Below are positions 17,884 through 27,590 of a DNA stretch of 64,000 nt, piece by piece. A program made the translations under genes and the position numbers. Each line of letters begins with the position of its first letter. Position 1 is the stretch's first letter. The notes beneath the pieces are model-generated. The model was not told where the DNA came from. It ran no database searches and worked only from the letters and a program-made list of their open reading frames with translations. The stretch is from Rugamonas aquatica. GTDB lineage: Bacteria; Pseudomonadota; Gammaproteobacteria; Burkholderiales; Burkholderiaceae_D. The stretch is from contig NZ_WHUG01000013.1 in the NCBI RefSeq assembly GCF_009380215.1, forward strand, positions 1 to 64,000. Reading direction: 5' to 3'.

Positions 17884-18723
17884 TCAATGCATGCGCGGCA
17901 GCCACATGCCCGCCGTGGCGACCGCGACGCCCACGCCCATGGCGACGGTCAGCCCGGCCAGCAGGGCCGCCACGCCATATTGCGCCGCCGCCCCGCGCAG
18001 GCGGCAGCGCAGATACAGCTCCAGCACGGCCAGCGGCAGCAGGCACTGGGCGAAGGCGAGAAAACTCAGGAACGGGCCGCGAAACGTTGCGGCGTCGAAG
18101 CCGGACGGCCCGCCATGCACGGCGATCCAGAACATCAGGCCGACGCGGAAGAACCACACGCCGCCCACCGCCAGGAACAGCCGCAACGCCCAGCGGCGAT
18201 GCGCGGCCAAGTCGCGCGTGCGCGCACGCTGCACGGCCAGGCCGGCAAACAGCAGGATCAGCAAGCCGTTCAGCGTGGTGCCGAGGTGCTGCGTCAAATC
18301 GCCCACCGTGCCGCGCCACCACAACATGTACATGCCGCTGACGCTGGCGATGACGGCGCCGGCCACGTAGAGGCGGCCGTTCACGCGGTGCAGGCGCGGC
18401 GCGCGGGCGCGCACTTGCGGCAGCAGTTGCAGCGCGCCGCTCAGCATGATGACGACCGCCAGCAGCAGATGCGCGACTATCGCGGCATTGCCCGCCGTAT
18501 CGCCCGGCACATGGCCGTGCGTCATGACCGCGTTCCAGCCGGCCATGTCGCCGCGCAGCGCGGCGCCGCCGTACAGCACGATGGCGTAGGCCGCGAACAT
18601 CAGCTGGCCGGCGACCGTGACGGCAAACCAGAGCTGCACGGCGCGGGCCAGGGTGCCGGCCGCCCGGCGCTGCATGGAGAACGGCGGCAGCAAGGCCGCA
18701 GCGCTATAGTTTTCTGATGTCAT
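17884..18723 (-). CDS. DUF2306-type multi-pass membrane protein
   Basis: A 279-residue protein with seven or so hydrophobic helices. The segment LHRVNGRLYVAGAVIASVSGMYML with conserved HRxxGR, and AAHRRWALRLFLAVGGVWFFRVG, are characteristic of the DUF2306 family, which resembles di-haem cytochrome-like membrane proteins with conserved histidines. The biochemical role is not established. The start is ATG at 18723, which has GGAGG five bases ahead; the frame reaches two codons further. It converges on the binding-protein gene with a 12-bp gap. Confidence 0.82.
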   Translation of the reverse strand: MTSENYSAAALLPPFSMQRRAAGTLARAVQLWFAVTVAGQLMFAAYAIVLYGGAALRGDMAGWNAVMTHGHVPGDTAGNAAIVAHLLLAVVIMLSGALQLLPQVRARAPRLHRVNGRLYVAGAVIASVSGMYMLWWRGTVGDLTQHLGTTLNGLLILLFAGLAVQRARTRDLAAHRRWALRLFLAVGGVWFFRVGLMFWIAVHGGPSGFDAATFRGPFLSFLAFAQCLLPLAVLELYLRCRLRGAAAQYGVAALLAGLTVAMGVGVAVATAGMWLPRMH

Positions 18724-18859
18724 GACCACCTCCCGTGTGTTTGAATGGCTGCGACGATAGCCCGCCGCTGCGCCCGCGCGGCGGCGCCACCGCCAACCAT
18801 GCGACCGGCGACGGTTTTCAGGGCTTGAACGGCGGCGGCGAAGCGGTTATTGTGGCCGT

Positions 18860-19930
18860 ATGCCGCCCGCCACCTCCCGCCCCCACACCGCCGACACGGC
18901 CTTGCCGACCAGGCAGCAGGCGCTCAAGGTGGCGGTCTTCACACTCCTGTTGTCGTGGCCGCTGCATCGGCTCAGCGGCACGCCCTACCACGCGGTGTTC
19001 GGCCGCATCGGCTTCATCGGCATGGCGCTGCTGCTGGCGTATGCGGCGGCCGGCAGGTTCAAGCCGCACTGGCTGGGGATCGCTCCCGCCCGCCTGATGG
19101 CGGTGGTGCTGACCGCGCCCGTCGCCGCCCTGGCCACGGTGCTGGCGACGCAGGGCGCAAACTTCGTCACCTACCTGGGCGAACGGCAAACGCTGCTCGG
19201 CCAGATCATGATGGTGTTCCTGTCGATCTTTTTCGGCGTGCTGTTTTCGCTGGCGGCGATGCGCAAGGAACGCAAGCAGCGCGAACGCGCCGACCGTCTG
19301 CAAACCCAGCTGGAAAAAGACGCGCTGGAGCGCGAGCTGCTGGACGCCCGCCTGCGCCTGCTGCAAAAACAGATCGAGCCGCACTTCCTGTTCAACACGC
19401 TGGCCAATGTCGAAGCGCTGGTGGCGTCGGGATCGGACAACGCCGGGCCGGTGCTGCGCCACCTGATCGCCTATCTGCGCGCGGCGATGCCACGGCTGGG
19501 CGACGCCGACGCCACGCTGGCCACGGAGCTGCAACTGGTCCGTACCTATTTGCAGCTGATGCATCTGCGCATGCCCGACCGGATGCAATTCTCGGTCAGC
19601 GATGTGGCTGAGGCAGAGACGCTGCGCTTTCCCGCCATGGCGCTGCTGACCCTGGTCGAGAACGCGGTCCGCCACGGCATCGATCCCAGCATGGACGGCG
19701 GCAGCATCGAGGTCGGCGGCAGACGCGACCCGGGCAGCGGCCGCATCACGCTGTGGGTCAGCGACACCGGCGTCGGCATGTCGGAAACGGCGCAGCCTGG
19801 CACCGGGCTGGCCAATCTGCGCACGCGCCTGCAAGGCTTCTACGGCGCCAGCGCGCGGCTCGACCTGCACGAAGCCACGCCGCGCGGCGTGCGCGTCGAA
19901 CTACACTTTGATCCGGGAACAAAACCATGA
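18860..19930 (+). CDS. LytS-type sensor histidine kinase
   Basis: A 356-residue kinase with four membrane helices in the first 150 residues, a short coiled coil, and a His_kinase domain (pfam06580 type) with the phospho-acceptor in LQKQIEPHFLFNTLANVEAL. A HATPase_c domain follows with LVENAVRHGID and DTGVGMSE. It is the kinase of the LytTR regulator that follows; the two genes overlap by ATGA at 19927-19930, strong support for a cognate pair. The signal is unknown. Confidence 0.92.
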   Translation: MPPATSRPHTADTALPTRQQALKVAVFTLLLSWPLHRLSGTPYHAVFGRIGFIGMALLLAYAAAGRFKPHWLGIAPARLMAVVLTAPVAALATVLATQGANFVTYLGERQTLLGQIMMVFLSIFFGVLFSLAAMRKERKQRERADRLQTQLEKDALERELLDARLRLLQKQIEPHFLFNTLANVEALVASGSDNAGPVLRHLIAYLRAAMPRLGDADATLATELQLVRTYLQLMHLRMPDRMQFSVSDVAEAETLRFPAMALLTLVENAVRHGIDPSMDGGSIEVGGRRDPGSGRITLWVSDTGVGMSETAQPGTGLANLRTRLQGFYGASARLDLHEATPRGVRVELHFDPGTKP

Positions 19931-20697
19931 AACCAGTGACGGCGCTGATCGCCGACGACGAACCGCTGCTGCGCGAACGCCTGCGCAGCCACCTGGCCGC
20001 CTTGTGGCCGGACCTGGCGCTGACCGACGATGCGCGCAACGGCCAGGAAGCGCTGGAGCTGTTCGAGCAATGCCGCCCCGACATCGTCTTCCTCGACATC
20101 CACATGCCCGGCCTGAACGGCATCGACGTCGCGCGCGCCCTGGCGCGCCGCGCGCAACTGGTGTTCGTCACCGCGTATGAACACTATGCGGTGGAAGCGT
20201 TCGGACAAGGCGCGCTCGACTATCTGGTCAAGCCTATCGACGCCGGGCGGCTGGCCGACACGGTGCAGCGCCTGCAACGCCAGGTGGCCTTGCCGCTGCA
20301 AGCCAACCATGCGCTGGACGCGGTGCTCGACCAGCTGGCCGGCCGCATGCAGCAGCGCGCGCAACCGCGCCAGTGGCTGCAATGGATACGGGCGTCGGTC
20401 GGCAACAGCGTGCGCCTGATCCCGGTCGAACAGGTGCGCTACCTGCGCGCCGAGGAAAAATACACGCAGGTCGCATGGGAGGAAGGTGAAGCGCTGATAC
20501 GCAAGACCATCCGCGAACTGGCCGAGCAGCTGGACCCCGAGCGCTTCGTGCAGACGCACCGTTCGGTCATCGTCAACCTGAGCTGCGTCAGCATGGTGGT
20601 GCGCGGCGTCAATGAAACGGCCGAGCTGCACCTGCGCGATGGCGACGAAGTGCTGCCGGTCAGCCGCAGCTACCTGCATCACTTCCGCCAGATGTGA
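19927..20697 (+). CDS. LytTR-family response regulator
   Basis: A 256-residue regulator with an N-terminal receiver (TALIADDEPLLRERL, acceptor Asp in IVFLDIHMPGLNGID, VFVTAYEHYAVEAF, conserved Lys in LVKPIDAGR) and a C-terminal LytTR DNA-binding domain (IPVEQVRYLRAEEKYTQV, RFVQTHRSVIVNL, VLPVSRSYLHHF). LytTR domains bind direct repeats through a beta-fold. The start overlaps the kinase stop codon. No target operon is obvious; the downstream neighbour is convergent. Confidence 0.94.
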   Translation: MKPVTALIADDEPLLRERLRSHLAALWPDLALTDDARNGQEALELFEQCRPDIVFLDIHMPGLNGIDVARALARRAQLVFVTAYEHYAVEAFGQGALDYLVKPIDAGRLADTVQRLQRQVALPLQANHALDAVLDQLAGRMQQRAQPRQWLQWIRASVGNSVRLIPVEQVRYLRAEEKYTQVAWEEGEALIRKTIRELAEQLDPERFVQTHRSVIVNLSCVSMVVRGVNETAELHLRDGDEVLPVSRSYLHHFRQM

Positions 20698-20713
20698 AGC
20701 CCGGCAGTGAAGC

Positions 20714-21481
20714 TCAGTAGTGGTAGGTCAGCATGGTGCTGAGGATGGCGCGGTTGCGCTGCCCCACCAGCGGACTGGCGGCGGCCTGCCCGCCCAGCCG
20801 GCTCACGCGCAGCCAGGTGTTCAGGTAGTACTTGTTCGCCACCTGCCACTCCCACGACGGTTGCAGATACACGCTCAACAGGCCCGGCCGCGGCGCGTAC
20901 AAACGGTGCGATTCGACCTCGGCCTGCTCCCGCGTGACGCCGAAATACGCTTGCAGATAGCGCTGGTTGGCCAGCACCATGCCGGCGCCCAGCGCCAGCG
21001 TATGGTGCGCCGCCACCGGCGTCGACGCCTCGGCCCACAGGTGGGCGCGCAGGCCCAGGCCGCCGTCGTTGCTGCTGGCCATGCCCTGCGCGCCCAGCTG
21101 GATGTTGTGCGCGTAGCGGTAGTAGGTGAACAGGCCGGCCTCGGTGGCCAGGCCGCCGCGCTGGCCCGGCGTATCGCTGCGCACTTCCCGCGAGCTGAAG
21201 CGCAGCAGCGGGCCATAGGCCAGCGAAGGATCGTCCGACAGATGCCAGCCCAGCCCCAGCCCGTCCTCGCTGTTCAGGTCGAGGAAGGCGCCGCTGCTCC
21301 ACTGCACCGACAGCGTCGGCAACAGCGTCATGTCGCGGCCGCTGTCCCTGGCGTGGACCAGGTCGAGCGCCGCCAGGCCGAAGTACATGTCCTCGGTATC
21401 TTCCGGCATCATCATGCGGGTAGGTCCGGCCTGCACGGCGCCGCACATCAACAGCGCCAGCGGCGCCCAGATTTTCTTCAT
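20714..21481 (-). CDS. MipA/OmpV family outer-membrane protein
   Basis: A 255-residue exported beta-barrel with a signal peptide MKKIWAPLALLMCGAVQAG, then GLAALDLVHARDSGRDMTLLPTLSVQW and further alternating strands, ending ILSTMLTYHY with an aromatic terminal residue. MipA/OmpV proteins are outer-membrane porin-like or scaffold proteins. The start codon overlaps the stop of the NarL-type regulator (TGATG at 21479-21483), so kinase, regulator and this barrel form one operon. The regulator may therefore adjust this envelope protein. Confidence 0.85.
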   Translation of the reverse strand: MKKIWAPLALLMCGAVQAGPTRMMMPEDTEDMYFGLAALDLVHARDSGRDMTLLPTLSVQWSSGAFLDLNSEDGLGLGWHLSDDPSLAYGPLLRFSSREVRSDTPGQRGGLATEAGLFTYYRYAHNIQLGAQGMASSNDGGLGLRAHLWAEASTPVAAHHTLALGAGMVLANQRYLQAYFGVTREQAEVESHRLYAPRPGLLSVYLQPSWEWQVANKYYLNTWLRVSRLGGQAAASPLVGQRNRAILSTMLTYHY

Positions 21482-22140
21482 CAGATATGTCCCAGTTCCA
21501 GTCCGCGCAACACCGCGCGCACCCGGTCGCGCACGCCCAGCTTGGCCAGGATGCTCGACACGTGGTTCTTGATCGTGCCCTCGCTCGGTCCCAGCGCGGT
21601 GGCGATTTCGCCGTTGTTGAAGCCGGCGGCCATCAGCGCCAGCACTTCGGTTTCGCGCGCGGTCAGGCGCTCGCCATCGTCGCGCAGCGGCGACGGCGCG
21701 CCCGCGCTGCTCTCGTAGGCGCTGCGGGTGCGCTCGGTCAGCGCCGGCCGGAACACGGTGGCGCCGGCCGCCACGGCGCGGATGCCGTCGGCCAGCCGTT
21801 CCAGCGAAATGTCCTTGAGCAGGAAGCCTTTGGCGCCGGCGCGCATGCCGTCGAGCAGCGCCTCGTCGTCGTCGAAAGTGGTCAGCAGGATGGTCGGCGG
21901 CAGCAGCGCGGCCGACTGCTGCAACAGCGCGATGCCCGACAGCTGCGGCATGCGGATATCGAGCAGCAGCACGTCCGGCCTGGCCGCCGCCACCACCGCC
22001 AGCGCAGCGGCGCCGTCGGCCGCCTCGGCCACCACGCGGATGTCGGGCGTCAGCGCCAGCAGGCCGCTGATGCCGCTGCGCACCAGCATCTGGTCGTCGA
22101 CCAGCACTACACGAATAGGCACTGGGACGTGCGCCGTCAT
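21481..22140 (-). CDS. NarL/FixJ-family response regulator
   Basis: A 219-residue regulator. The receiver domain (RVVLVDDQMLVRSGI, acceptor in VLLLDIRMPQLSGIA, TTFDDDEALLDGM, Lys in GFLLKDIS) is followed by a LuxR-type helix-turn-helix (LTARETEVLALMAAGFNNGE, EGTIKNHVSSILAKLGVRDR). The start at 22140 overlaps the kinase stop as ATGA. An open frame extends further upstream inside the kinase gene but is a different reading frame of it. Confidence 0.93.
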   Translation of the reverse strand: MTAHVPVPIRVVLVDDQMLVRSGISGLLALTPDIRVVAEAADGAAALAVVAAARPDVLLLDIRMPQLSGIALLQQSAALLPPTILLTTFDDDEALLDGMRAGAKGFLLKDISLERLADGIRAVAAGATVFRPALTERTRSAYESSAGAPSPLRDDGERLTARETEVLALMAAGFNNGEIATALGPSEGTIKNHVSSILAKLGVRDRVRAVLRGLELGHI

Positions 22141-23387
22141 GCCGCGCCCGCGCCAGCCGGCAGCACGATCTCCATGCCGAAGCCGCGCTGCGGCCGGTTG
22201 CCCGCCGTCAGCTCGCCGCCGAGCAGCGCCAGCCGTTCGCGCATGCCGCGCAAGCCATTGCCCTCCTGCTCGGCGCTGCTGCCGCAGCCGTCGTCCTCGA
22301 TGCGCAACACCACCGACGCGCCATCGGCCGCGCGCGCCAGCGCGATGTGCAGCTGGCCGGCCGCCGCGTGCCGCACCGCGTTGCTGATCGCTTCCTGCGC
22401 GCAGCAGAACAGCGTATGCGCCACGGCCGGCGAAGCGATCTCCAGCCCCGGCTCGAAGCTGAGCGCGATGCGCGGCTGCGGTATGCCGGCGCACAGCGCG
22501 GCCAGCGCCTCGCGCAGATCAATGTGCTGGTCGCGCCGCTCGCTGCCGACCACCACGCGCACCTCGGCCAGCAAGCCCTGCGCCAGCGAGCGCGCCGTGG
22601 CCAGCGCCGGCGGCGCGTCGGCGCCGGACTGGCGCAGCGACAGGTCCAGGTGCAGATTGAGCGCGGTCAGGTGGTGGCCGACGATATCGTGCAAGTCGCG
22701 CGCGATGCGCAGCCGTTCGGCCGAACGCACGGTGTCAGTCAGCAGCAGCTGGGTGGCGCGCAGCTCGCCATTGGCGGCGGCCAGTTCGATGCGGCCGCGC
22801 CGCTCCACCGCCGCCATGTAGCCGATGCCGTAGGCGATGCACTGCCACATCGAGATCGTGCCCAGGTCCAGCAGCACCGTCTTGACCCAGCCGTCGCTGC
22901 GGGTCGACTCGTTGCCCGGCAGGGGCAGCAAGGTCAGCAGCGCCAACAGCAGCACCTGCAAGCCCAGCCAGCGCAAGCCGCTGTGCAGCGCCAGCACCAG
23001 GCCCAGCTCGGCGGCCAGCAGGTACAGCAGCCCATGCGGATAGCTGAGCGCGATCAGCAGCTGCACCAGCAGCATCGCATCGCCGCGCCAGCCCAGCCGC
23101 CGCATCGCGCCGCTGGTGCGCAGCCAGAACAGCAGCGCGAACAGCAGCATCAACGCCGCGTAGGCGATCAGGAACAGTTGAACGGTGAGGTCGTCGCGGT
23201 CGGTGCCGGCGCGGATCGCCGACGGCGCCGGCGTGAACCAGCTGGCGCACCACAAGGCCGCGCGGCCCAGCGGCATGTCCTCGTTGATGCCCTTCATCAT
23301 GAAGTGGCTGCCGTCCAGCGCGCCACCGACCAGGCAGCCCAGCAGACCGATAACGCCGATAAGATTTTGCTTCAAACGGTGCAGCAT
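22137..23387 (-). CDS. Sensor histidine kinase of the NarL-partner (HisKA_3) type
   Basis: A 416-residue kinase with about six membrane segments in the first 210 residues, a HisKA_3 domain with the acceptor His in RIARDLHDIVGHHLTALNLH, and a HATPase_c domain (AQEAISNAVRHAAAG, IEDDGCGS, GNGLRGMRERL). It is the partner of the overlapping NarL-type regulator. ATG at 23387 (MLHRLKQN) is chosen for AGGA seven bases ahead. The sensed signal is unknown, but the membrane-embedded sensor and the co-transcribed MipA-like barrel suggest an envelope signal. Confidence 0.9.
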   Translation of the reverse strand: MLHRLKQNLIGVIGLLGCLVGGALDGSHFMMKGINEDMPLGRAALWCASWFTPAPSAIRAGTDRDDLTVQLFLIAYAALMLLFALLFWLRTSGAMRRLGWRGDAMLLVQLLIALSYPHGLLYLLAAELGLVLALHSGLRWLGLQVLLLALLTLLPLPGNESTRSDGWVKTVLLDLGTISMWQCIAYGIGYMAAVERRGRIELAAANGELRATQLLLTDTVRSAERLRIARDLHDIVGHHLTALNLHLDLSLRQSGADAPPALATARSLAQGLLAEVRVVVGSERRDQHIDLREALAALCAGIPQPRIALSFEPGLEIASPAVAHTLFCCAQEAISNAVRHAAAGQLHIALARAADGASVVLRIEDDGCGSSAEQEGNGLRGMRERLALLGGELTAGNRPQRGFGMEIVLPAGAGAA

Positions 23388-23552
23388 GAGGTTCCTGGCG
23401 GGAGCATGAGTCGGGCCATGATACGCGAGCCCCAAGGCCAGCGACAGTGCCGGAAGTCATGTGGCATTTCCCCCACGCCCATGCTGCGCAGATGAGCGCA
23501 AGGCCGCGCTTTGACCTAGAATCGGCAGTCCCTGAACTCGCCGATTCCGCCG

Positions 23553-24284
23553 ATGAAAACATTGCCGCTCTGGATTGCAGTCCTGCCGCTGCTGCCGCTG
23601 ACGGCCGCCGCCGGCGATGTCGGCGAAGACCCCAAGGTGATCGTCAGCGCCGAGCGCGACTCCGAATGGAACAGCTACCGCCACGCCTACAAGGCCGCCG
23701 CCTTCTTCGCCCACTACACGCGCAGCCGGCCGCTGATCCAGGCGCACATGCAGATCCGTCCGCTTGAAGCCAGCGCCCCGCTCAACGGCCTGAGCCTGCA
23801 TCTGGTCGGCGAGAAGACCGACATCACGATCCCGGTCGACGGCATCGGCCGCGCCGAGCTGCCCATGCTCAAGCAGGCGTATCAGGACGACGCCGTGCTG
23901 CGCCTGAACCGGCAGAAGGGCAACTACTACTTCAGCGGCCGCTATTCGATCCGCGAGCACGCCGACGGCGTGTACGACATGGCCGAACTGCGCGCCGCCT
24001 GCGAACAGCTGATCAGCGCGCAGCGCGAATCGGGCTACCGCATGCGCCTGATCGGCAAGCAGTGCCAGGGCATCAAATTCGTCTATCCGGCCGGCGCCAC
24101 GCCGGAGGTGCGCGCCCAGACCGGCGGCCCCAGCGGCGTGCTGCCGCTGGTCGACGCCCATCCGTTCGAAGGCAGCTCGATGGGCATCTACAAGGTGGCG
24201 CTGTACCGCTTCGCCGACTGGCCGCAGCAGGGCAAGATCCAGACCGTCAGCGCGCCGCTGGCCATCGGCACGCTGTACGACTAA
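23553..24284 (+). CDS. Exported protein of unknown function
   Basis: A 243-residue protein with a Sec signal peptide (MKTLPLWIAVLPLLPLTAAA, cleavage near 20). The mature part is compact and mixed alpha/beta in appearance (DPKVIVSAERDSEWNSYRHA, LRLNRQKGNYYFSGRYSI), with one Cys pair (AACEQL and GKQCQG) that could form a disulphide. I do not recognise the family. It ends three bases from the convergent esterase gene. Periplasmic location is likely. Confidence 0.7.
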   Translation: MKTLPLWIAVLPLLPLTAAAGDVGEDPKVIVSAERDSEWNSYRHAYKAAAFFAHYTRSRPLIQAHMQIRPLEASAPLNGLSLHLVGEKTDITIPVDGIGRAELPMLKQAYQDDAVLRLNRQKGNYYFSGRYSIREHADGVYDMAELRAACEQLISAQRESGYRMRLIGKQCQGIKFVYPAGATPEVRAQTGGPSGVLPLVDAHPFEGSSMGIYKVALYRFADWPQQGKIQTVSAPLAIGTLYD

Positions 24285-24287
24285 CTC

Positions 24288-25865
24288 TTACTCGAAGGTC
24301 TTGAAGAAATCGCGCGCCGCCACGTTGCAGCCGGCGAAAGCCATGTAGCCATGATAGTTCTCCTGGCTGGTCGGGTCGCCGTTGGACGCGACCACCCGCC
24401 GCCGGGCTTCGGCAAACACCGACTTGGCGCTGGCGTAGGGATCGTTGGCCAGCGCCGGCGTATCGACATCGAGCACCGTCACCAGCTTGGGCGCGACGCC
24501 GTGGGCGTTGAAGTAGGCCTGGGTCAGCGTGGCGTTGTTGAACGGCACCTCGTCATCGCCATGGCCGCCGCACATCAGCACCGGCACGGTCGGCACCCAG
24601 GTGCGCAAATCGTTCTTGAACCAGGCGGCGCGCATCGGATGCGCGGGCTTGCAATCGAGCGGCGCCGTGGACGCCGTCACCGGGCAGGGATGGTTGATGA
24701 TGTCGTTGAACAGCGCCGAGATGTAGGCCGACTTCAGCAGGCTCTGTTCCGGCGTGCCGAAGTTGATCTGCTCGGCCGCCGACAGGCTGGCGTAGCCCGG
24801 CATGTCGCGCGCCAGCAGATGCGGCGGCAGCTTGCCGCTGCCGACCAGCGAGCCGACCGGCAGCAAGGTCGGCGCCAGCGTCTCCATCGATGCCGCATAG
24901 CCGGGCTGGTACAGCTCGGTGGGCGCGGCATACAGATTACCGTAGGCCTTTTGCCAGGCGGTGAACTGCAGCACCAGGTCGAGCATGGATTCGGTGCCGA
25001 CCTGGCCCAGGCCGCGCAACACTTCGGGCGAGCCCAGCGTGGTTTCATAGCTGACGCTCTCGGCGTAGTTGCCGCTCAGCGGAGCGGCAGCCGTCACGCT
25101 GATGCCGGCCGCCTGCATGGCGCGGTGGGTGGCCATCGTCACATAGCCGCCTTCGGAATAACCGGTGAGGAACAGCTTGCCATTCTCGACAACCGGATGC
25201 GGCAGCCTGGCGAAGGCCTTGCGGGCGGCGGTCAGCGCATCGATCATGTCCTTGGCGTGCTGGTCGGCGATGTGGTGCGGATGGTAGCTCAGCTTGGAAG
25301 TGTCGTAGCCGGCGTAGTTGGGCGCGACCACGATGTAGCCCTGCGCCGCGTACAGCGCCGCCACGGTGGCGCTGGTGCCGGCAAACGGCGCGCCCGGCGT
25401 CAGGTCGCCCAGGCGCACATTGCGCTGCGTCGAGCTGCCGTGGCCGTACATCAGCAGCGGGCGCTTGCCGCTGCAGGCCGGGTCGCTGCCGCTCGGCACC
25501 ATCAGCGAACCGGACGCGGTGGTGGTCTCGCCGGCCGCGCCGACGGTGCTGTATTCGAACTGGTGGAAATCGACGCCGCACTTGGGCTGGCCGGCCACCG
25601 CCAAGACCTGGGTGCCGAACTCGCCGAGGCGGCCCAATGCCTGCACCAGTCCGGCGGGATCGAGCGAGCGCGCCAGCGGCGGCGGGTTGAACAGCAAAGC
25701 GCCGCGCGCGCCGGAAGTGTCGGCCTCGCCGACGGGCGCGGTGGGCGCCACCGGCGGCGTCGGCGGCGGTGTCACGGCAACGGCGCTGCTGCCGCTACCG
25801 CCGCCGCAGCCGCTCAGCGCGGCAAACAGTGAGGCGAGGCACAGCGTGCTGATGGTCTTGTCCAT
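24288..25865 (-). CDS. Secreted alpha/beta-hydrolase lipoprotein (esterase or lipase)
   Basis: A 525-residue lipoprotein. The lipobox is LSGC at residues 17-20, followed by a Gly/Ser stretch and a Pro/Ala-rich spacer. The nucleophile elbow is GYSEGG (Ser about residue 240). An Asp in GGHGDDEVPF and a His in QENYHGYMAF, both in the last 110 residues, are candidates to complete the triad. It resembles bacterial relatives of secreted lipases and prolyl-oligopeptidase-type esterases that carry a large lid. The substrate is not known. There is no obvious operon partner. Confidence 0.82.
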   Translation of the reverse strand: MDKTISTLCLASLFAALSGCGGGSGSSAVAVTPPPTPPVAPTAPVGEADTSGARGALLFNPPPLARSLDPAGLVQALGRLGEFGTQVLAVAGQPKCGVDFHQFEYSTVGAAGETTTASGSLMVPSGSDPACSGKRPLLMYGHGSSTQRNVRLGDLTPGAPFAGTSATVAALYAAQGYIVVAPNYAGYDTSKLSYHPHHIADQHAKDMIDALTAARKAFARLPHPVVENGKLFLTGYSEGGYVTMATHRAMQAAGISVTAAAPLSGNYAESVSYETTLGSPEVLRGLGQVGTESMLDLVLQFTAWQKAYGNLYAAPTELYQPGYAASMETLAPTLLPVGSLVGSGKLPPHLLARDMPGYASLSAAEQINFGTPEQSLLKSAYISALFNDIINHPCPVTASTAPLDCKPAHPMRAAWFKNDLRTWVPTVPVLMCGGHGDDEVPFNNATLTQAYFNAHGVAPKLVTVLDVDTPALANDPYASAKSVFAEARRRVVASNGDPTSQENYHGYMAFAGCNVAARDFFKTFE

Positions 25866-25954
25866 GTAGTCTCCTGAATGAGGCGGTTCGTTGTTGAACC
25901 AGCCTGCATTCTGGAGAAACCCTCATGGACGCACATGTGCCGGAAGGTAGACGG

Positions 25955-26548
25955 TCAGGAGCGGCGCTGGCGGCGGCGCGCCACCAGGCCAACCAGGGCC
26001 AGGCCCGCGCCCAGCATGGCATAGCTGGCAGGCTCGGGCACCAGGCTGCCCATGGCCTGGAATTCCGACACGGCGAAGTGGTCGTCGCCGGTGCCGGCTG
26101 CGCCGGAAATCATGAACGCGGTGGCCACCACCGGCGCGCCGAGTATCGTGCTGCCGTTGTCCAGGCCCCACGAGCGGTTCGGCGACATCACCGCCAGGTC
26201 GTGCCAGACGTTGGCGGTGTCGCGGTACTGGATGCGGTAATCGTTGTCGTTGTCGGCCTGGATGGCGAGCTGGTTGACCGAGGCGGCCTGGTTGAGGGTG
26301 ATGGTGATGGAATCGGCGCCGACGGCGCCGGTCCAGAACACCGTGCCAATGTTCCACTGGGTGCTGATCGGCAGGTAGGCGCCGTCGGTGATCGTTGATG
26401 GATCCGCCGGTGTGCCCGGTCCCCAACTACCGCCATCCCAGAAGCCCGAACCGGTGAGCGACACACCGCCGCCCAGAGCCACGTTGGTATCGGCCGTAGC
26501 GGCGCCGGTGCAGGCCAGACAGGCCAGCGCAATCGCGAGAGCTTTCAT
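25955..26548 (-). CDS. PEP-CTERM sorting-domain protein
   Basis: A 197-residue exported protein: signal peptide ending ATAD, a middle domain of beta-strands (SITITLNQAASVNQLAIQAD, resembling a discoidin-type fold), and a textbook PEP-CTERM tail: VPEPASYAML, a hydrophobic helix, then RRRQRR. The family is cut and sorted by EpsH/XrtA exosortases and is usually made with exopolysaccharide. No exosortase is in the window. Just upstream on the same strand is the GH127 remnant, marking the edge of the accessory island. Confidence 0.88.
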   Translation of the reverse strand: MKALAIALACLACTGAATADTNVALGGGVSLTGSGFWDGGSWGPGTPADPSTITDGAYLPISTQWNIGTVFWTGAVGADSITITLNQAASVNQLAIQADNDNDYRIQYRDTANVWHDLAVMSPNRSWGLDNGSTILGAPVVATAFMISGAAGTGDDHFAVSEFQAMGSLVPEPASYAMLGAGLALVGLVARRRQRRS

Positions 26549-26644
26549 GTCTTCTCCTTAAGCAATATAAAATTGATAAGATAAGGATCCAGAATAGCAT
26601 CAGTTCGCTTGAGCGCAAGGACGAGCGTCTCGCGTGCGCGACAG

Positions 26645-27590
26645 TGTCAGGGCGGCGCGTACAGTCTGACGCCGAATCGGTATAGACATGGAAGTACACC
26701 GCTGTAGCCAGGCGGCGCACTTTGAGTTCGATGTCGCCTTCGTACGGATAGCGCGTGTTCAGCTCCAGCCTTGCCGCAGCCGCCTTCCATTCCAGCGTCG
26801 ACGGGATGTAGAGATTGACGAACAAGGTATCGCCATTCTCCCAGTAAATCGAATCGCCGTGCTTGGCGTGGCTTTCCATGCCGGACAAGACGCAGCACCA
26901 GAAGTCATTGTCCTCGCTGGAATATTCGCGCGCTACACCGGACATCAACGGCGTCATGTATGTGAACATGCCGGTGCGCGGATTCTGGTGCGCGAGGATG
27001 TGGTTCAAATGCGTACGCTCGTAGTGATCGAAGTAAGCTGCATCGGGCGCCCAGCTGTAGAGATGCCGCGTCATCTTCAGCATGTTGTAGCTGGCGCAGG
27101 CTTCGCAGGTCTGCTCGGTGATGTGGGCGGCGATGCTGTCCGGCGCGGAGAAATATTCGCGGTCGCCGTTGCCGCCGATGACATAGCTGTGGTGCTGCGT
27201 GACGCGCTTCCAGAAAAAGTCGACCGCGTCGGCGTCGCCGCGGCGGCCAGTCAGTTCGTGCAGGCGCGCAAGGCCGATCAGTTTGGGGATCTGCGTGTTG
27301 GCGTGCAGATTGGCCAGTTCGTCGCGGCCTTGCGTCAAGGGGAGCAGCACCTTGGTGTGGTACAGCCGCCGCGCCAGCGCCAGCCAGGTTCTGCGCATAC
27401 ATCAGCGACAGCGCGGACAAGTAATGGCCCAGTCCCTCGCCCGCGATGGTGTCGGACTCCCAGCCGCCGTAGATGGCGCCCTTGGTCGGCAGGCCGGCGA
27501 AGCGGTGGTAATTGTGCAGGAAACGGTCCGCGCTCAGGCGCAGCAGGTAGGCCTGTGCATGAACGGCGGCCGTCTTGTGGTGGCGCCGCT
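26645..27590 (-). pseudogene. Remnant of a GH127 beta-L-arabinofuranosidase gene
   Basis: Two reading frames together spell pieces of a GH127 enzyme. The first part (27590 down to about 27400) gives RLSADRFLHNYHRFAGL and GAIYGGWESDTIAGEGLGHY, the family N-terminal region. At about 27395-27405 the reading shifts by one base and jumps straight to WLALARRLYHTKVL and LANLHANTQIPKLIGLARLH, which in intact members lies roughly 130 residues further on. It continues through EQTCEACASYNMLKMTRHLY and WCCVLSGMESHAK. The C-terminal sandwich is missing and replaced by unrelated sequence from about 26680, and there is no start region. Internal deletion, frameshift and both ends lost: a dead gene. Confidence 0.85.
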